From Rhynchopus euleeides (lineage: Eukaryota; Euglenozoa; Diplonemea; Diplonemida; Diplonemidae): DNA of 64,000 nucleotides. This document shows positions 40,877 through 49,706 of this stretch, one piece after another (position 1 is the first letter of the stretch; each line of letters begins with the position of its first letter). Location: NCBI GenBank assembly GCA_963210315.1, contig OY723245.1, positions 2,183,910-2,247,909 on the forward strand, in the 5' to 3' direction. Position numbers and translations under genes: made by a program. The notes under the pieces were generated by a model that saw only the letters and a program-made list of their open reading frames with translations, searched no databases and had not been told where the DNA came from.

Positions 40877-42023
40877 GGGGGGGTCAAATGCCACCCTTTT
40901 ACGTGGACAAACACGATTTTTCAAAAAACCGGCGCAGAGGCCCCAAAGCCCCCGTAAACCCTCCAAACCCCCCCAGATCGGTCCGGAAACCCATCGAACC
41001 CCACTTTTCCACCATTCCGGGCACCTCAGGTGCCCGAATTGGGGTACCTAAATTTTGTGCCACCGTTTGGTACCGTACAGTGCCACTGTGTGGGAGGTTG
41101 GAAAAGAAAATGCCCCAACACACCACATCTGAGGGTTGCAATGCATGTTGCTTGCCAACCACGTCATCCGGTGGGTGTCAGGCGCTATGTAGGTGGCATT
41201 AGCCAGGTCTTCGATGTGTTCTGGCTTGTATATATACCTCCCTGCCACCATGCACCGGGAGGCTGCCTGTAGGTACGGAACAGTCCAGATGGTCGTGTGA
41301 TTCCTGTGCAGCAGTGCTCCACAACCGGGATGTGTTGACAACGACTGTTGCAACACGAGCTGTACATTCCGGGAACACATGAAGTGCGCTGTCGTGGTAC
41401 CCATTGTGCCAGAATTGGTAGTTACTGCGGTCTACTTTGCCTGGCCCAAGAGCACTGGTACTGAACGGTGCAATATGCGTGGCGAGGTGAATACAACGGA
41501 AGCGCGCAAAGTCAATACAGCTCTCGGATGGCGGGTGGTGGTGCCACTAGTGTGTGACGTTCACTCGAGGATACAACGCATCACAATGAATCAGCAACCG
41601 TGGACCGAGTACAATACGCTCTCTGTGGCTGGTGTGGGGGACAAAGGCAGTGCCTGTGCCGCAGGCAGGGAGGTATATATACAAGCCAGAACACATCGAA
41701 GACCTGGCTAATGCCACCTACATAGCGCCTGACACCCACCGGATGACGTGGTTGGCAAGCAACATGCATTGCAACCCTCAGATGTGGTGTGTTGGGGCAT
41801 TTTCTTTTCCAACCTCCCACACAGTGGCACTGTACGGTACCAAACGGTGGCACAAAATTTAGGTACCCCAATTCGGGCACCTGAGGTGCCCGGAATGGTG
41901 GAAAAGTGGGGTTCGATGGGTTTCCGGACCGATCTGGGGGGGTTTGGAGGGTTTACGGGGGCTTTGGGGCCTCTGCGCCGGTTTTTTGAAAAATCGTGTT
42001 TGTCACCCCCATTTGACCCCCCC
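40877..42023. mobile_element. 1,147-bp foldback DNA transposon, copy 2 (reverse orientation)
   Basis: It is the reverse complement of 22,994-24,140 and has exactly the same length. The only difference I found is C at 23,593 against the complementary T at 41,424. It is flanked by TA (40,875-40,876 and 42,024-42,025). The internal ORF is 41,379-41,711 on the + strand. The near identity implies a very recent insertion. Confidence 0.88.
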
Positions 42024-42029
42024 TATCCC

Positions 42030-42035
<6 letters not shown>

Positions 42036-42065
<30 letters not shown>
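42036..42065. repeat. (CT)n microsatellite beside transposon copy 2
   Basis: About 14 CT repeats follow a C-tract immediately outside the right end of the element. Confidence 0.9.
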
Positions 42066-43551
42066 TAATGTTTGTTAGTGCCTGACATGGTTGCGCTGCG
42101 CATGCCTAGGGTCATTGTCGATATGTGCGTCTAACGATATCGGATATCGGAATCTGCTTTTTCATGTGGATATCAGGAGAACCCAGGGGACACCCCATGC
42201 CCTTCCCAGCATCATCATCTTGCATCGGATCCACTTTTTTGGGGAGGGGGTGCCTGGGTGTGACCCAGCCACACCCCAACATCCCCCCTCCCCCTTCCCC
42301 GCCGCCCGAAAACGATTTTTCAGACTTAACGGAAGGAGCGTTGGTTGTGCGAGAAGGGCAGTGGGGGGGGGGAGTAATTCCATTTTTAAAAAACCCCCCT
42401 CCCCCTCCCCCCCCCCCCCATCCTCCCCTCCCCGAAGCAACCGTTGAAGGTAAGAACAGGGTCGAGAAACGCATTTGTCTTTGAACTTACCTATCATTCC
42501 CCCCCACCCCCCTCCCCTCCCCTCCCCCGAAACAATAAGATAGAAGCAGCCGCTATCTGCGGGATGCTTCTGAAGTTATCTCCATTCTAGAGAGGAAAGG
42601 CGGAGAGGGTGTGTTCTGGGCTCTGGGGCGTGTGGAGGTTGACCTCCGAGAGACGTCGAGTTTGGTAAAGTAAACGGTTCTCTTGAGTGGTGGTGGGGTG
42701 CGTGTGTGTGTGGTGGGAAGCCAGCGGTGTGCAGGGTATTCTCACTTCCGGAGAGATTCACACTTTAAGCATAATGGGGTTGGAGGCGGAAAGCGGCGGG
42801 AGCCCGAGGGAGGTTGAGTTGGTGGGGGGTGGGGTGGGGTGGGGATATCCCTTTCATTCTGTGCACCTTCGAGTGAAACCCTTCCCCCGCCCAAGCCGTA
42901 TATTATTTTTGAACGATTTTTTTTGCCAACAATTCATGTGCCAGAGGAAACCTTCAAAAAAAAAAGCTGAAGACTACTCTCGGCTGGTTGGCGATTAGAC
43001 GCCGCGACAAACTGGCGAGTCATCGGTGGAGAGGGGAGTGTTGGGTGGAGCTGCTGACAGCCATCTTATTGTCAAAAAAAACATGCGGTGGGGGGAAATG
43101 GGGGGGAGGGCGGGAGGGGGGGGGGCTGCTATATAAACCAAAAACATAGGAGGCACGGTGTGCTACTCGTATATCATGTGTTCTGAAGGCAAAACAACCC
43201 CGAGAGCACCCTACCCCCCGCAAGCAAACCTGGTTGGTGAGTGCTTGCGGAGTCGTTAGTTGGTGCTCTAAAGTGATACGGTCGGGGGGGGGGGGGTCGG
43301 GGGGGGGTGGTGGTGGTGGTGAACGCTATTTTCTTGAGATGGGAATTCTATATTAATGACTGTGGAAACGGGACTCTGTTCGTCTGCCTGAACCCCCCCC
43401 CCCCCTCTCCCCTGCTCACCCCCTCACCCCCCCCCTCTCTCTCTCATGCATGCATGCAATCAATGCCCGCCCGCCGCCCCTCTCCCTCGCCCCACACCAC
43501 AACACGGCAGGGTGGGATACGGCCATTGAAGGCGCTACACAGTCACCCAAG
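42066..43551. other. Intergenic stretch upstream of Rpn6
   Basis: No gene was recognised. There are repeated C- and G-tracts (42,405-42,420, 43,283-43,312, 43,390-43,440). The CAG at 43,508-43,510, after a long pyrimidine/CA-rich run, is a candidate acceptor 41 nt before the Rpn6 start. Confidence 0.45.
43130..43137 (+). promoter_or_regulatory. TATATAAA box, possible promoter element
   Basis: TATATAAA lies in an otherwise G-rich block about 415 nt upstream of the Rpn6 start. It may be chance; nothing else marks a transcription start. Confidence 0.2.
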
Positions 43552-45036
43552 ATGACGGATGTGGAGATGACGGATGTGGAGGACGGGCCGCACCCGCTGC
43601 AGCTCAGATTTGAGGAGGCGGAGGCAAAGCGTGACAAGGCGGCGCTGCAGGTGATCTTCACGGAGGAGAGCACGGGGGCAGACCCTCGCGAGGTGAAGGC
43701 AAAGGAGCTTGCCGTGTTTGCGCTAGGGAAGCTGTTCCTGGAGGAGAAGGACATCCCGAAGCTGAAGCAGCTGCTGACCGACGTGCGCCCATTCTTCCAG
43801 ATCATCGCGAAGGCACGGACAGCGCGTATCGTGCGGCGGCTCTTTGACCTCGTGTCGTCCAGCGGCATGTCGCTGGAGGACCAGGTCAACCTGGTGGAGA
43901 ACTTCATCGCATGGTCGAAGGCAGAGAAGCGGAGCTATCTGCGGCAGCGCTTGCAGACACGCCTGGGCGAGCTGAAGTTCCAGCTGGGGAAGTACACCGA
44001 GGCCCTGCAGGTGGTGTCGACCCTGGCGCGTGAGGTGCGGAAGATGGATGACAAGGGGATGCTTGTTGATGTGCACGTGCTGGAGTCGCGCCTGTACTAC
44101 TCGCTTAAAAATCACTCCAAAGCAAAGGCGGGGCTGGTTGCCGCGCGCACCGCCGCCCACTCCATCTATGTCGCGCCCCTGACCCAGGCGGAGATCGACC
44201 ACCAGTCGGGTGTCATCAGCGCGGAGGAGAAGGAGTTCAAGGTGGGCTTCTCTTACTTCTACGAGGCGTTCGAGGGGTACCACAACAGCGGGGAGCACCA
44301 CAAGGAGGCGGAGGCGTGTCTCAAATACATGCTGATGTGCAAGGTATGTGCCCCAGCAAGCCAAATGTTTGGCTGGTTTTGTTTTTCCTTCTGCCTCTCA
44401 CTCTCTCGCATCTCGTTCTCTGCACAGATTCTGGATGGGTCCATTTCGGACATCGGGCAGGTTATGCAGCAGAAGAACGTGCTGAAGTACAAGGACCTGG
44501 ACACAGTGGTGGCGATGCGCGAGATTGCCGACACCTACCTGTCACGGGATCTGCATATGTTCAACGAGGTCCGGAAGCGCCACGTGAAGATTCTGGAGAA
44601 CGACAAGATTGCGACAACCCACCTGAACGACCTGTACAACAAGCTGCTGGAGCAGCACCTGTTGCGGGTGGTGGAGCCGTACGAGCGTGTGGAGGTGTCG
44701 CACATCGCGCGCCACATCAACCTCGACGCAAAGGTGATCGAGTCGAAGCTGTCGCAGATGATCCTCGACGACAAGCTGAAGGGCATCCTCGACCAGTCCG
44801 ACCACTGCCTCATCCTCTACCCCGACGACACCTCCGACTCGCTGTACCCTGACGCCATGGAGACACTCGAAGGCCTCCACAAGGTGATCGACGCTCTGTT
44901 CGACAAATGCGCAGGGAAGTTCCTCCCGAAGAAGGAGGAGAAGAAGGACGACAAGAAAGACGACAAGGACAAGGAAAAGGACAAGGATGCCAAGGAAGGC
45001 GCTGAGGCCGACAAGAAGAAGGATGAATCCAAGTAG
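43552..45036 (+). CDS. RPN6: 26S proteasome lid subunit Rpn6 (PSMD11), two exons, 466 aa
   Basis: Rpn6 braces the proteasome lid against the core particle. Exons are 43,552-44,343 and 44,428-45,036. Family landmarks in order: VRPFFQIIAKARTARIVRRL, WSKAEKRSYLRQRLQTRL, KKMDDK-like RKMDDKGMLVDVHVLESR, FSYFYEAFEGY, and the PCI winged-helix part LLRVVEPYERVEVSHIA with KLSQMILDDKLKGILDQ. These match PSMD11 better than PSMD12. The last 35 or so residues are almost only Lys, Asp and Glu, extending beyond the usual end (about 420 residues in animals). Start chosen at MTDVEMTDVED; an in-frame ATG at 43,450 lies in low-complexity sequence upstream of the candidate acceptor. Confidence 0.95.
   Translation: MTDVEMTDVEDGPHPLQLRFEEAEAKRDKAALQVIFTEESTGADPREVKAKELAVFALGKLFLEEKDIPKLKQLLTDVRPFFQIIAKARTARIVRRLFDLVSSSGMSLEDQVNLVENFIAWSKAEKRSYLRQRLQTRLGELKFQLGKYTEALQVVSTLAREVRKMDDKGMLVDVHVLESRLYYSLKNHSKAKAGLVAARTAAHSIYVAPLTQAEIDHQSGVISAEEKEFKVGFSYFYEAFEGYHNSGEHHKEAEACLKYMLMCKVCAPASQMFGWFCFSFCLSLSRISFSAQILDGSISDIGQVMQQKNVLKYKDLDTVVAMREIADTYLSRDLHMFNEVRKRHVKILENDKIATTHLNDLYNKLLEQHLLRVVEPYERVEVSHIARHINLDAKVIESKLSQMILDDKLKGILDQSDHCLILYPDDTSDSLYPDAMETLEGLHKVIDALFDKCAGKFLPKKEEKKDDKKDDKDKEKDKDAKEGAEADKKKDESK
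44344..44427 (+). other. Intron of the Rpn6 gene
   Basis: GTATGTGCC donor, pyrimidine-rich TTCTCTGCACAG acceptor, 84 nt, phase 0. It has no in-frame stop, but the Rpn6 alignment (KYMLMCK joined to ILDGS) requires its removal. Confidence 0.92.
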
Positions 45037-46668
45037 ATAGGTGGGTGAGTGTGTGGACACGGCCCACCGTGTTAACAAGACAAGCAAACTGGTAACCTAA
45101 TGGGATTGCGTTGTGCGCATTGTGTGTGTGTTTGTTTACGCACAGACGGGGGTGGGGGGGTTTTTTTTGCGGGGAGATAATCGACGTTTTGCAGTGGGTG
45201 TGCTTCCTCTTTCAGGTGGGTGGGGTGGGGGGGTGAACCTCTAAAACGCACGACGCTGTGCGCCCCACACAAGCCGGCGGGAGGGGTGTTGGGAGGGGGG
45301 GGGGGAGAACAGAACGAATAAGAAAGGGCAACACAACACCCACTGCAAAACGCCGAAACAAAGACGAACGGGAGGGGAGGGGGGGCGAGGGGGAGGTAGG
45401 GTATATGTCTCATACCCTGCCACTCCAAGGCCTCAGCCTCTCCAGCCCCGCCACACCCGCCACACCCCCTCAAAGGGCAATGCTGCGACACAGCCCATTA
45501 TTTTCTTCCCTAACAACACCAACCAAAAGATCGGGGGGCGGGGGGGGGGGGGGGGACGGGTCGTCGCCGGAGGAGGGTGCCGAACAAAACCCGGGTCTGG
45601 AAGGCTCAGTGTGTGCCCGCAGTATCTGTTTCCGTGCCCCATCGCACCCGCCGCTGTTGCCGCTGAAACCCCCCCCCCCCATGCTCCCCGCATTTATTTC
45701 CCACACCCCCTTCTCCTCCTCTCTCTGTCTCTCTCCGACGCGTTGGCCAGCCAGTTCTTTTGCAAACCGCTTTTTTTTATAGCAGCCTTACACAACACAC
45801 AACAAAAAAACAAACTTTGCACCTAACTCAAAAAAAAAGACAAAAATAAAGACACTGCCTTCCAACGTCTCTCTGGGGGTGGAGGGGGGGGGGGGGGACG
45901 AAGCAGCACCAGCCAGCCACCAGCCACCTGCCTCCTCCCCCCCACCCCCCACCTTTCTTCTCTTCCTTGTCCCCTCTAGCCTAGTCCCGTCTGCCCCTCC
46001 TCCCTCCCCACACTGCGCGCCTCGTTGGTTGGTGCAGTTCGGGTGGTAGGGGCCGGGGGGGGTGGTGGGTGGTGGTGCCGTTATATTCCCTAGCTGGTGG
46101 CGTGGCGTGCTTGCGTCAGCTGCGAAAGGAAAGGTGGTGGAGCAAAAAAAAATCCCGGCTGGGCAAACAACGACACACCCCAAGCTGTCAAAAGACAGCA
46201 CTTAAGGTGGGTGGGTGGGGGTCAGGAGGAGGAGGAGAGATGTAGAAGTGCCGCCGTGATGTCTTTTTTTTTTCGACGGACGCTGGTTGCGCGGCAAAAA
46301 TGCGAGGTGTTGGAGAGGGGAGGGGGGTGGGGGGTCGTAGCGAAGCTACGACGGGAGGGGAGGGGATGGGTGGGATAACATAAGCAATAATAGGTATTGT
46401 AACAAACTCGTGTGGGGGAGGGGGGAGAAAGGGGGGGGCAGATGTGGCAGTTTTTTTGGCACAGCCTGGGGGAATGAAAGCCAGCCCCTTCCTCACCCCC
46501 CACCCCCACACACTCCCCAACCTTGGCTTGGCGAACACCCAACCCAATACGGCAAATGTATCCCCCCCCGCCACACACACCACACCACACACTCCTATTC
46601 CACCTTCTGACAGAAGGTGGGGGCACCGATACCACTCCTCTCTCCCCCCCACCCACACACACAGCCAC
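45037..46668. other. Intergenic stretch with G/C tracts
   Basis: No gene was recognised. There are G-tracts at 45,295-45,305 and 45,530-45,555. A CA-rich run ends in CAG (46,662-46,664) 4 nt before the next start. Confidence 0.45.
46335..46351. repeat. Perfect 17-nt hairpin with GCGAAGC apex
   Basis: TCGTAGC, loop GAA, GCTACGA. It shares the GCGAAGC apex with hairpins at 5097-5226, 62,009-62,057 and 62,538-62,564. Confidence 0.75.
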
Positions 46669-48714
46669 ATGCCGCCTGTCACTGGCAGGCGTGCGGAAGA
46701 TGCCGCAGCGGCACCCACACCTGGCCCCTCCGGCGCAGTCAAAAAGGCCACAAAAACCCGCGTCGTGAAGAAGAAGGTTGTGAAAAAGGCCCAGCCCGCA
46801 ACGCCTGGCGATGCCCCGCCATCCCTCGGCCTCCTTGACATGATGAACCCTGCCGCCGCCGCCGCGCCGGCTGCAGAGCAGGCCCCCCCGCCACGCCCCG
46901 CCACCCCCAGCGACGACGGCAGCATCGGGTTTGCCGCCGACGCGTCGCCCGACGCCGGTCACGACACCCCGATGGGAGACGCGGAAACCCCTGCGCCTGC
47001 CGCAGAGGCTGCGCCTCTGCCCTCGCACTGCTTCCCTGACGATGCTGATGTGCGGGAGGACATCCTCCGCCTCCGCCAGGAGCGCCCCGTGTCGGTGTTG
47101 GAGGCTGGGGGTTTCAGGAGGTGTGACTCCGACTCCGATTCGGACTCCTCCGGGGTGGATGCGACGGAGTCGAATGTCAACGCGAATGTGCTGTCCTCCT
47201 TCATCGCGAAGCGGTCCGAATTCTTCGTGGAGCCGGAGCCGGCAGTCTCCACCCGCGAATCGGGGGAATCGGTACACGCCATCCTCAGCGACTTCAAAAA
47301 GGACAACCCCCGCGCCCCGCCGGCACCCCCCGCAGACGACACTACCCCCACGCAGGACACCGCATCGCCCTCCGGGCTCACCGACGATGCACCAGGGTTT
47401 GCCCCCTATATGGGATTCGGCAGCGCTGACGACGCCTTCGCCACCGAAGGGGGGGTGGAAGGCGAGAGTGCTGAGAAGCTGCTCGCAGACCTTCCAATGA
47501 GTGAGCGAGCCCCGGTGTGGCTGCGCGGCGTTCCACAGGAGGGGGGCGCGTGGCGCAGCAGCCGCCTGGTGTCGCTGCACTGGGAGCTGCTCCGATTTGC
47601 GCAGCACAGCCGCCTCGGCAAGCCCGACAAGAAGGCCCTCCGTGGCGCAGGCAAGCAGGGGCTCGAGATGCTGACGGCACACCTCCAGCGCAACCTCGCC
47701 CCGCCCCTCCTGCAGGCGGGCTCCCCGCCCCTGCCCCAGGGCTACCGCGTGCAGGGCGAGCTGGTGGGGTCCCTCTCGACACGCCTCGCCCGGAGGCACG
47801 CGTCGGATGTCAACATCTGCGTCTTCATCGAGGCGCCTTCGGGGTCCCCTGCTGACCACCCCCTCGTCAGCTGCACCGCCCTGCGTGCGTCGCTTGCGAA
47901 GGAGCTGGAGGCGGCGGGCGAAGGGGCGGAGTGGGCTGTTCTGGAGGGTGACGCGCGTCTTTCGGGGCTGCAGTCGTGGGATGCGGCGGCGCCGCAGAAG
48001 GGGTTTCCGGAGCCGGAGCTGGGGGTGGTGGCTCTGCGCCACATCGCCTCGCAGTGCCGTGTGGTGTTTTTTGTGAATGATATCAACCGGTTCACCGCGC
48101 GGACCGCAGACTTCATCTCCGGGAAGCACACCCAGTTTAAGGAGAAGCTGGAGTGCCTCGTCCACCCCGTGGCGGAGCTGATCCGCCAGAGGGGCTTCAA
48201 AGGCGCGCCTCGGAGCCACGAGGTTGCCCTCATGGCGATCAGCTTCCTCAACCACCGCGCGGCGGCGGGGGGGACAGAGGATGCCGGGTGGAATCTGGGG
48301 TCGCTTTTCTCCGATTTTCTGGCATACTTGGTGTGGCGGTTCAACTCCTACATGGCCGTGCTGAACCCCATGGACGCAACCGGGAGGGTTGTGCCTAAAA
48401 AGGTCCTCCCGGGAGCTGCGCCAAAACACCACCTCCATATCATCGACCCGGTGTCGCACCGCAACGCAGCCTGGAAGTGCTACAACTGGGGTTCTGTCCG
48501 CGAGGTGCTGGAGAACTGCCTGCACATGATGGGCGGGCAGACCTCCGATGTCCCCGACTTCGCCTGCTCCTCTGTCGCGTCGCCCCACGCCCACGAGAAT
48601 GCGTGCTCCCTCCACGCACTGCACCCCCACATGCTCTGCAGGCCGACCGTTCTCTCCCGGCTCCTCATGTCATCAAAGCTCGACACCGTCCCGCCCGCAG
48701 GTGTGAATGCATGA
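46669..48714 (+). CDS. Trf4-like non-canonical poly(A) polymerase family protein, altered catalytic motif (681 aa)
   Basis: Relatives add A or U tails to RNA for nuclear surveillance or turnover. Residues 1-290 are low complexity with a basic patch (TRVVKKKVVKKAQ). The nucleotidyltransferase signature is GS (367-368) followed by SDVN: Asp380 is kept, but the second catalytic position (382) is Asn. The third Asp is probably 471 (FFVNDINRF). Family regions follow: LIRQRGFKGAPRSHEVALMAISFL, NLGSLFSDFL, and a nucleotide-recognition-like part HIIDPVSHRNAAW with YNWGSVREVLENCL. The D-to-N change suggests reduced or lost catalysis, or a structural subunit. Start chosen after the CACACAG at 46,658-46,664; an in-frame upstream ATG at 46,444 leads only through simple sequence. 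A further 3' exon cannot be excluded. Confidence 0.78.
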   Translation: MPPVTGRRAEDAAAAPTPGPSGAVKKATKTRVVKKKVVKKAQPATPGDAPPSLGLLDMMNPAAAAAPAAEQAPPPRPATPSDDGSIGFAADASPDAGHDTPMGDAETPAPAAEAAPLPSHCFPDDADVREDILRLRQERPVSVLEAGGFRRCDSDSDSDSSGVDATESNVNANVLSSFIAKRSEFFVEPEPAVSTRESGESVHAILSDFKKDNPRAPPAPPADDTTPTQDTASPSGLTDDAPGFAPYMGFGSADDAFATEGGVEGESAEKLLADLPMSERAPVWLRGVPQEGGAWRSSRLVSLHWELLRFAQHSRLGKPDKKALRGAGKQGLEMLTAHLQRNLAPPLLQAGSPPLPQGYRVQGELVGSLSTRLARRHASDVNICVFIEAPSGSPADHPLVSCTALRASLAKELEAAGEGAEWAVLEGDARLSGLQSWDAAAPQKGFPEPELGVVALRHIASQCRVVFFVNDINRFTARTADFISGKHTQFKEKLECLVHPVAELIRQRGFKGAPRSHEVALMAISFLNHRAAAGGTEDAGWNLGSLFSDFLAYLVWRFNSYMAVLNPMDATGRVVPKKVLPGAAPKHHLHIIDPVSHRNAAWKCYNWGSVREVLENCLHMMGGQTSDVPDFACSSVASPHAHENACSLHALHPHMLCRPTVLSRLLMSSKLDTVPPAGVNA

Positions 48715-49706
48715 CGATGTTGGGTTGCTTGAGGCGGGGTGGGGTGTGGGGTGTGAGATGAGAGGGATCGAAAGAGGCACGCCCTGTGCCCTATCAGCGG
48801 GGTAGCCTCCGTCTCTCGGCATCTTTGCCCCCTTGATTTTTTTGTGTGTCTTGTGTGACGCTGTGTGAGTGATCCATCATACCATCACATGGGAGGGAGG
48901 GTGGGTGGGGGGTGGGGAGGGGGGGGAAGGGGTTGCGAGCTCTGGACTCTGTTTTCAGCGCAATGTGAAGAGAGGAGGAGGGTGGGGGGGGTGTCAGACC
49001 AGGATTCTGCACCCTGAGAGGGAGGCCGGACCTCCACCCACCATCCCCCCCAGTTGTGAGAACACTCTCTGCCTGTCTCAGCTCGAGGTTTTCTCCCTTT
49101 TTACCCTTCCCCATGCGGATCCACCCCCTCCATCCACCTCTCTCACGCCACCTCACATCATCCACTCCACAGGTGCACACACAGGGCTGCTCAGCTGAAC
49201 AGGCTCTCCCAGCAGCATAGGGGATCTGTGCATCCCGAGAGGGGGTGGAGGCGGGGCGGGGTGGGGTGATTGCAAGACCCCTGTCTAGAGTTGTTTAGAG
49301 GGACCCTGTTTCCGTTTGAAGGGCCCCATTGTGTCCCCCCCCCCCTTCCGCTATATATATTTTTTTTACCTTGGGGTATTCCCCACTCCACACACCCCAC
49401 ACATAATCCCAGCACGAGCTTGATCTCCTCTCCTCCCCTCCCCTCCCCACCCCCCCCTTTAGATCCCCCTGTTATGCAGCCCCCATTTTCTTCTGTAGAG
49501 TAATCCCCCACAACTCACAACCCAACACCAACACCCCTCCGCCTCCCACCTGAGATTGAAGGGAGGGTCTGTCGACTCTCCCCCCCCCCCCCCTTTCTCT
49601 CTCTCTCGTCCTGCCTGCTTTCTGTGTCTTTTCTCGATTCCGAGACACACAATCCATCCCACCCCCTTCACCTTCTACACCCTCCACCCCACCCCACCCC
49701 ACCCCA
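48715..49706. other. Intergenic stretch upstream of the histidine phosphatase
   Basis: No gene was recognised. A long pyrimidine tract (49,579-49,640) ends at CGAG (49,641-49,644), about 62 nt before the next start. Confidence 0.45.

Noticed and set aside
46222..48630. 802-codon minus-strand ORF opposite the nucleotidyltransferase gene
   Set aside because: No motifs and Arg/Gly-rich. The + strand matches Trf4-like landmarks in order.
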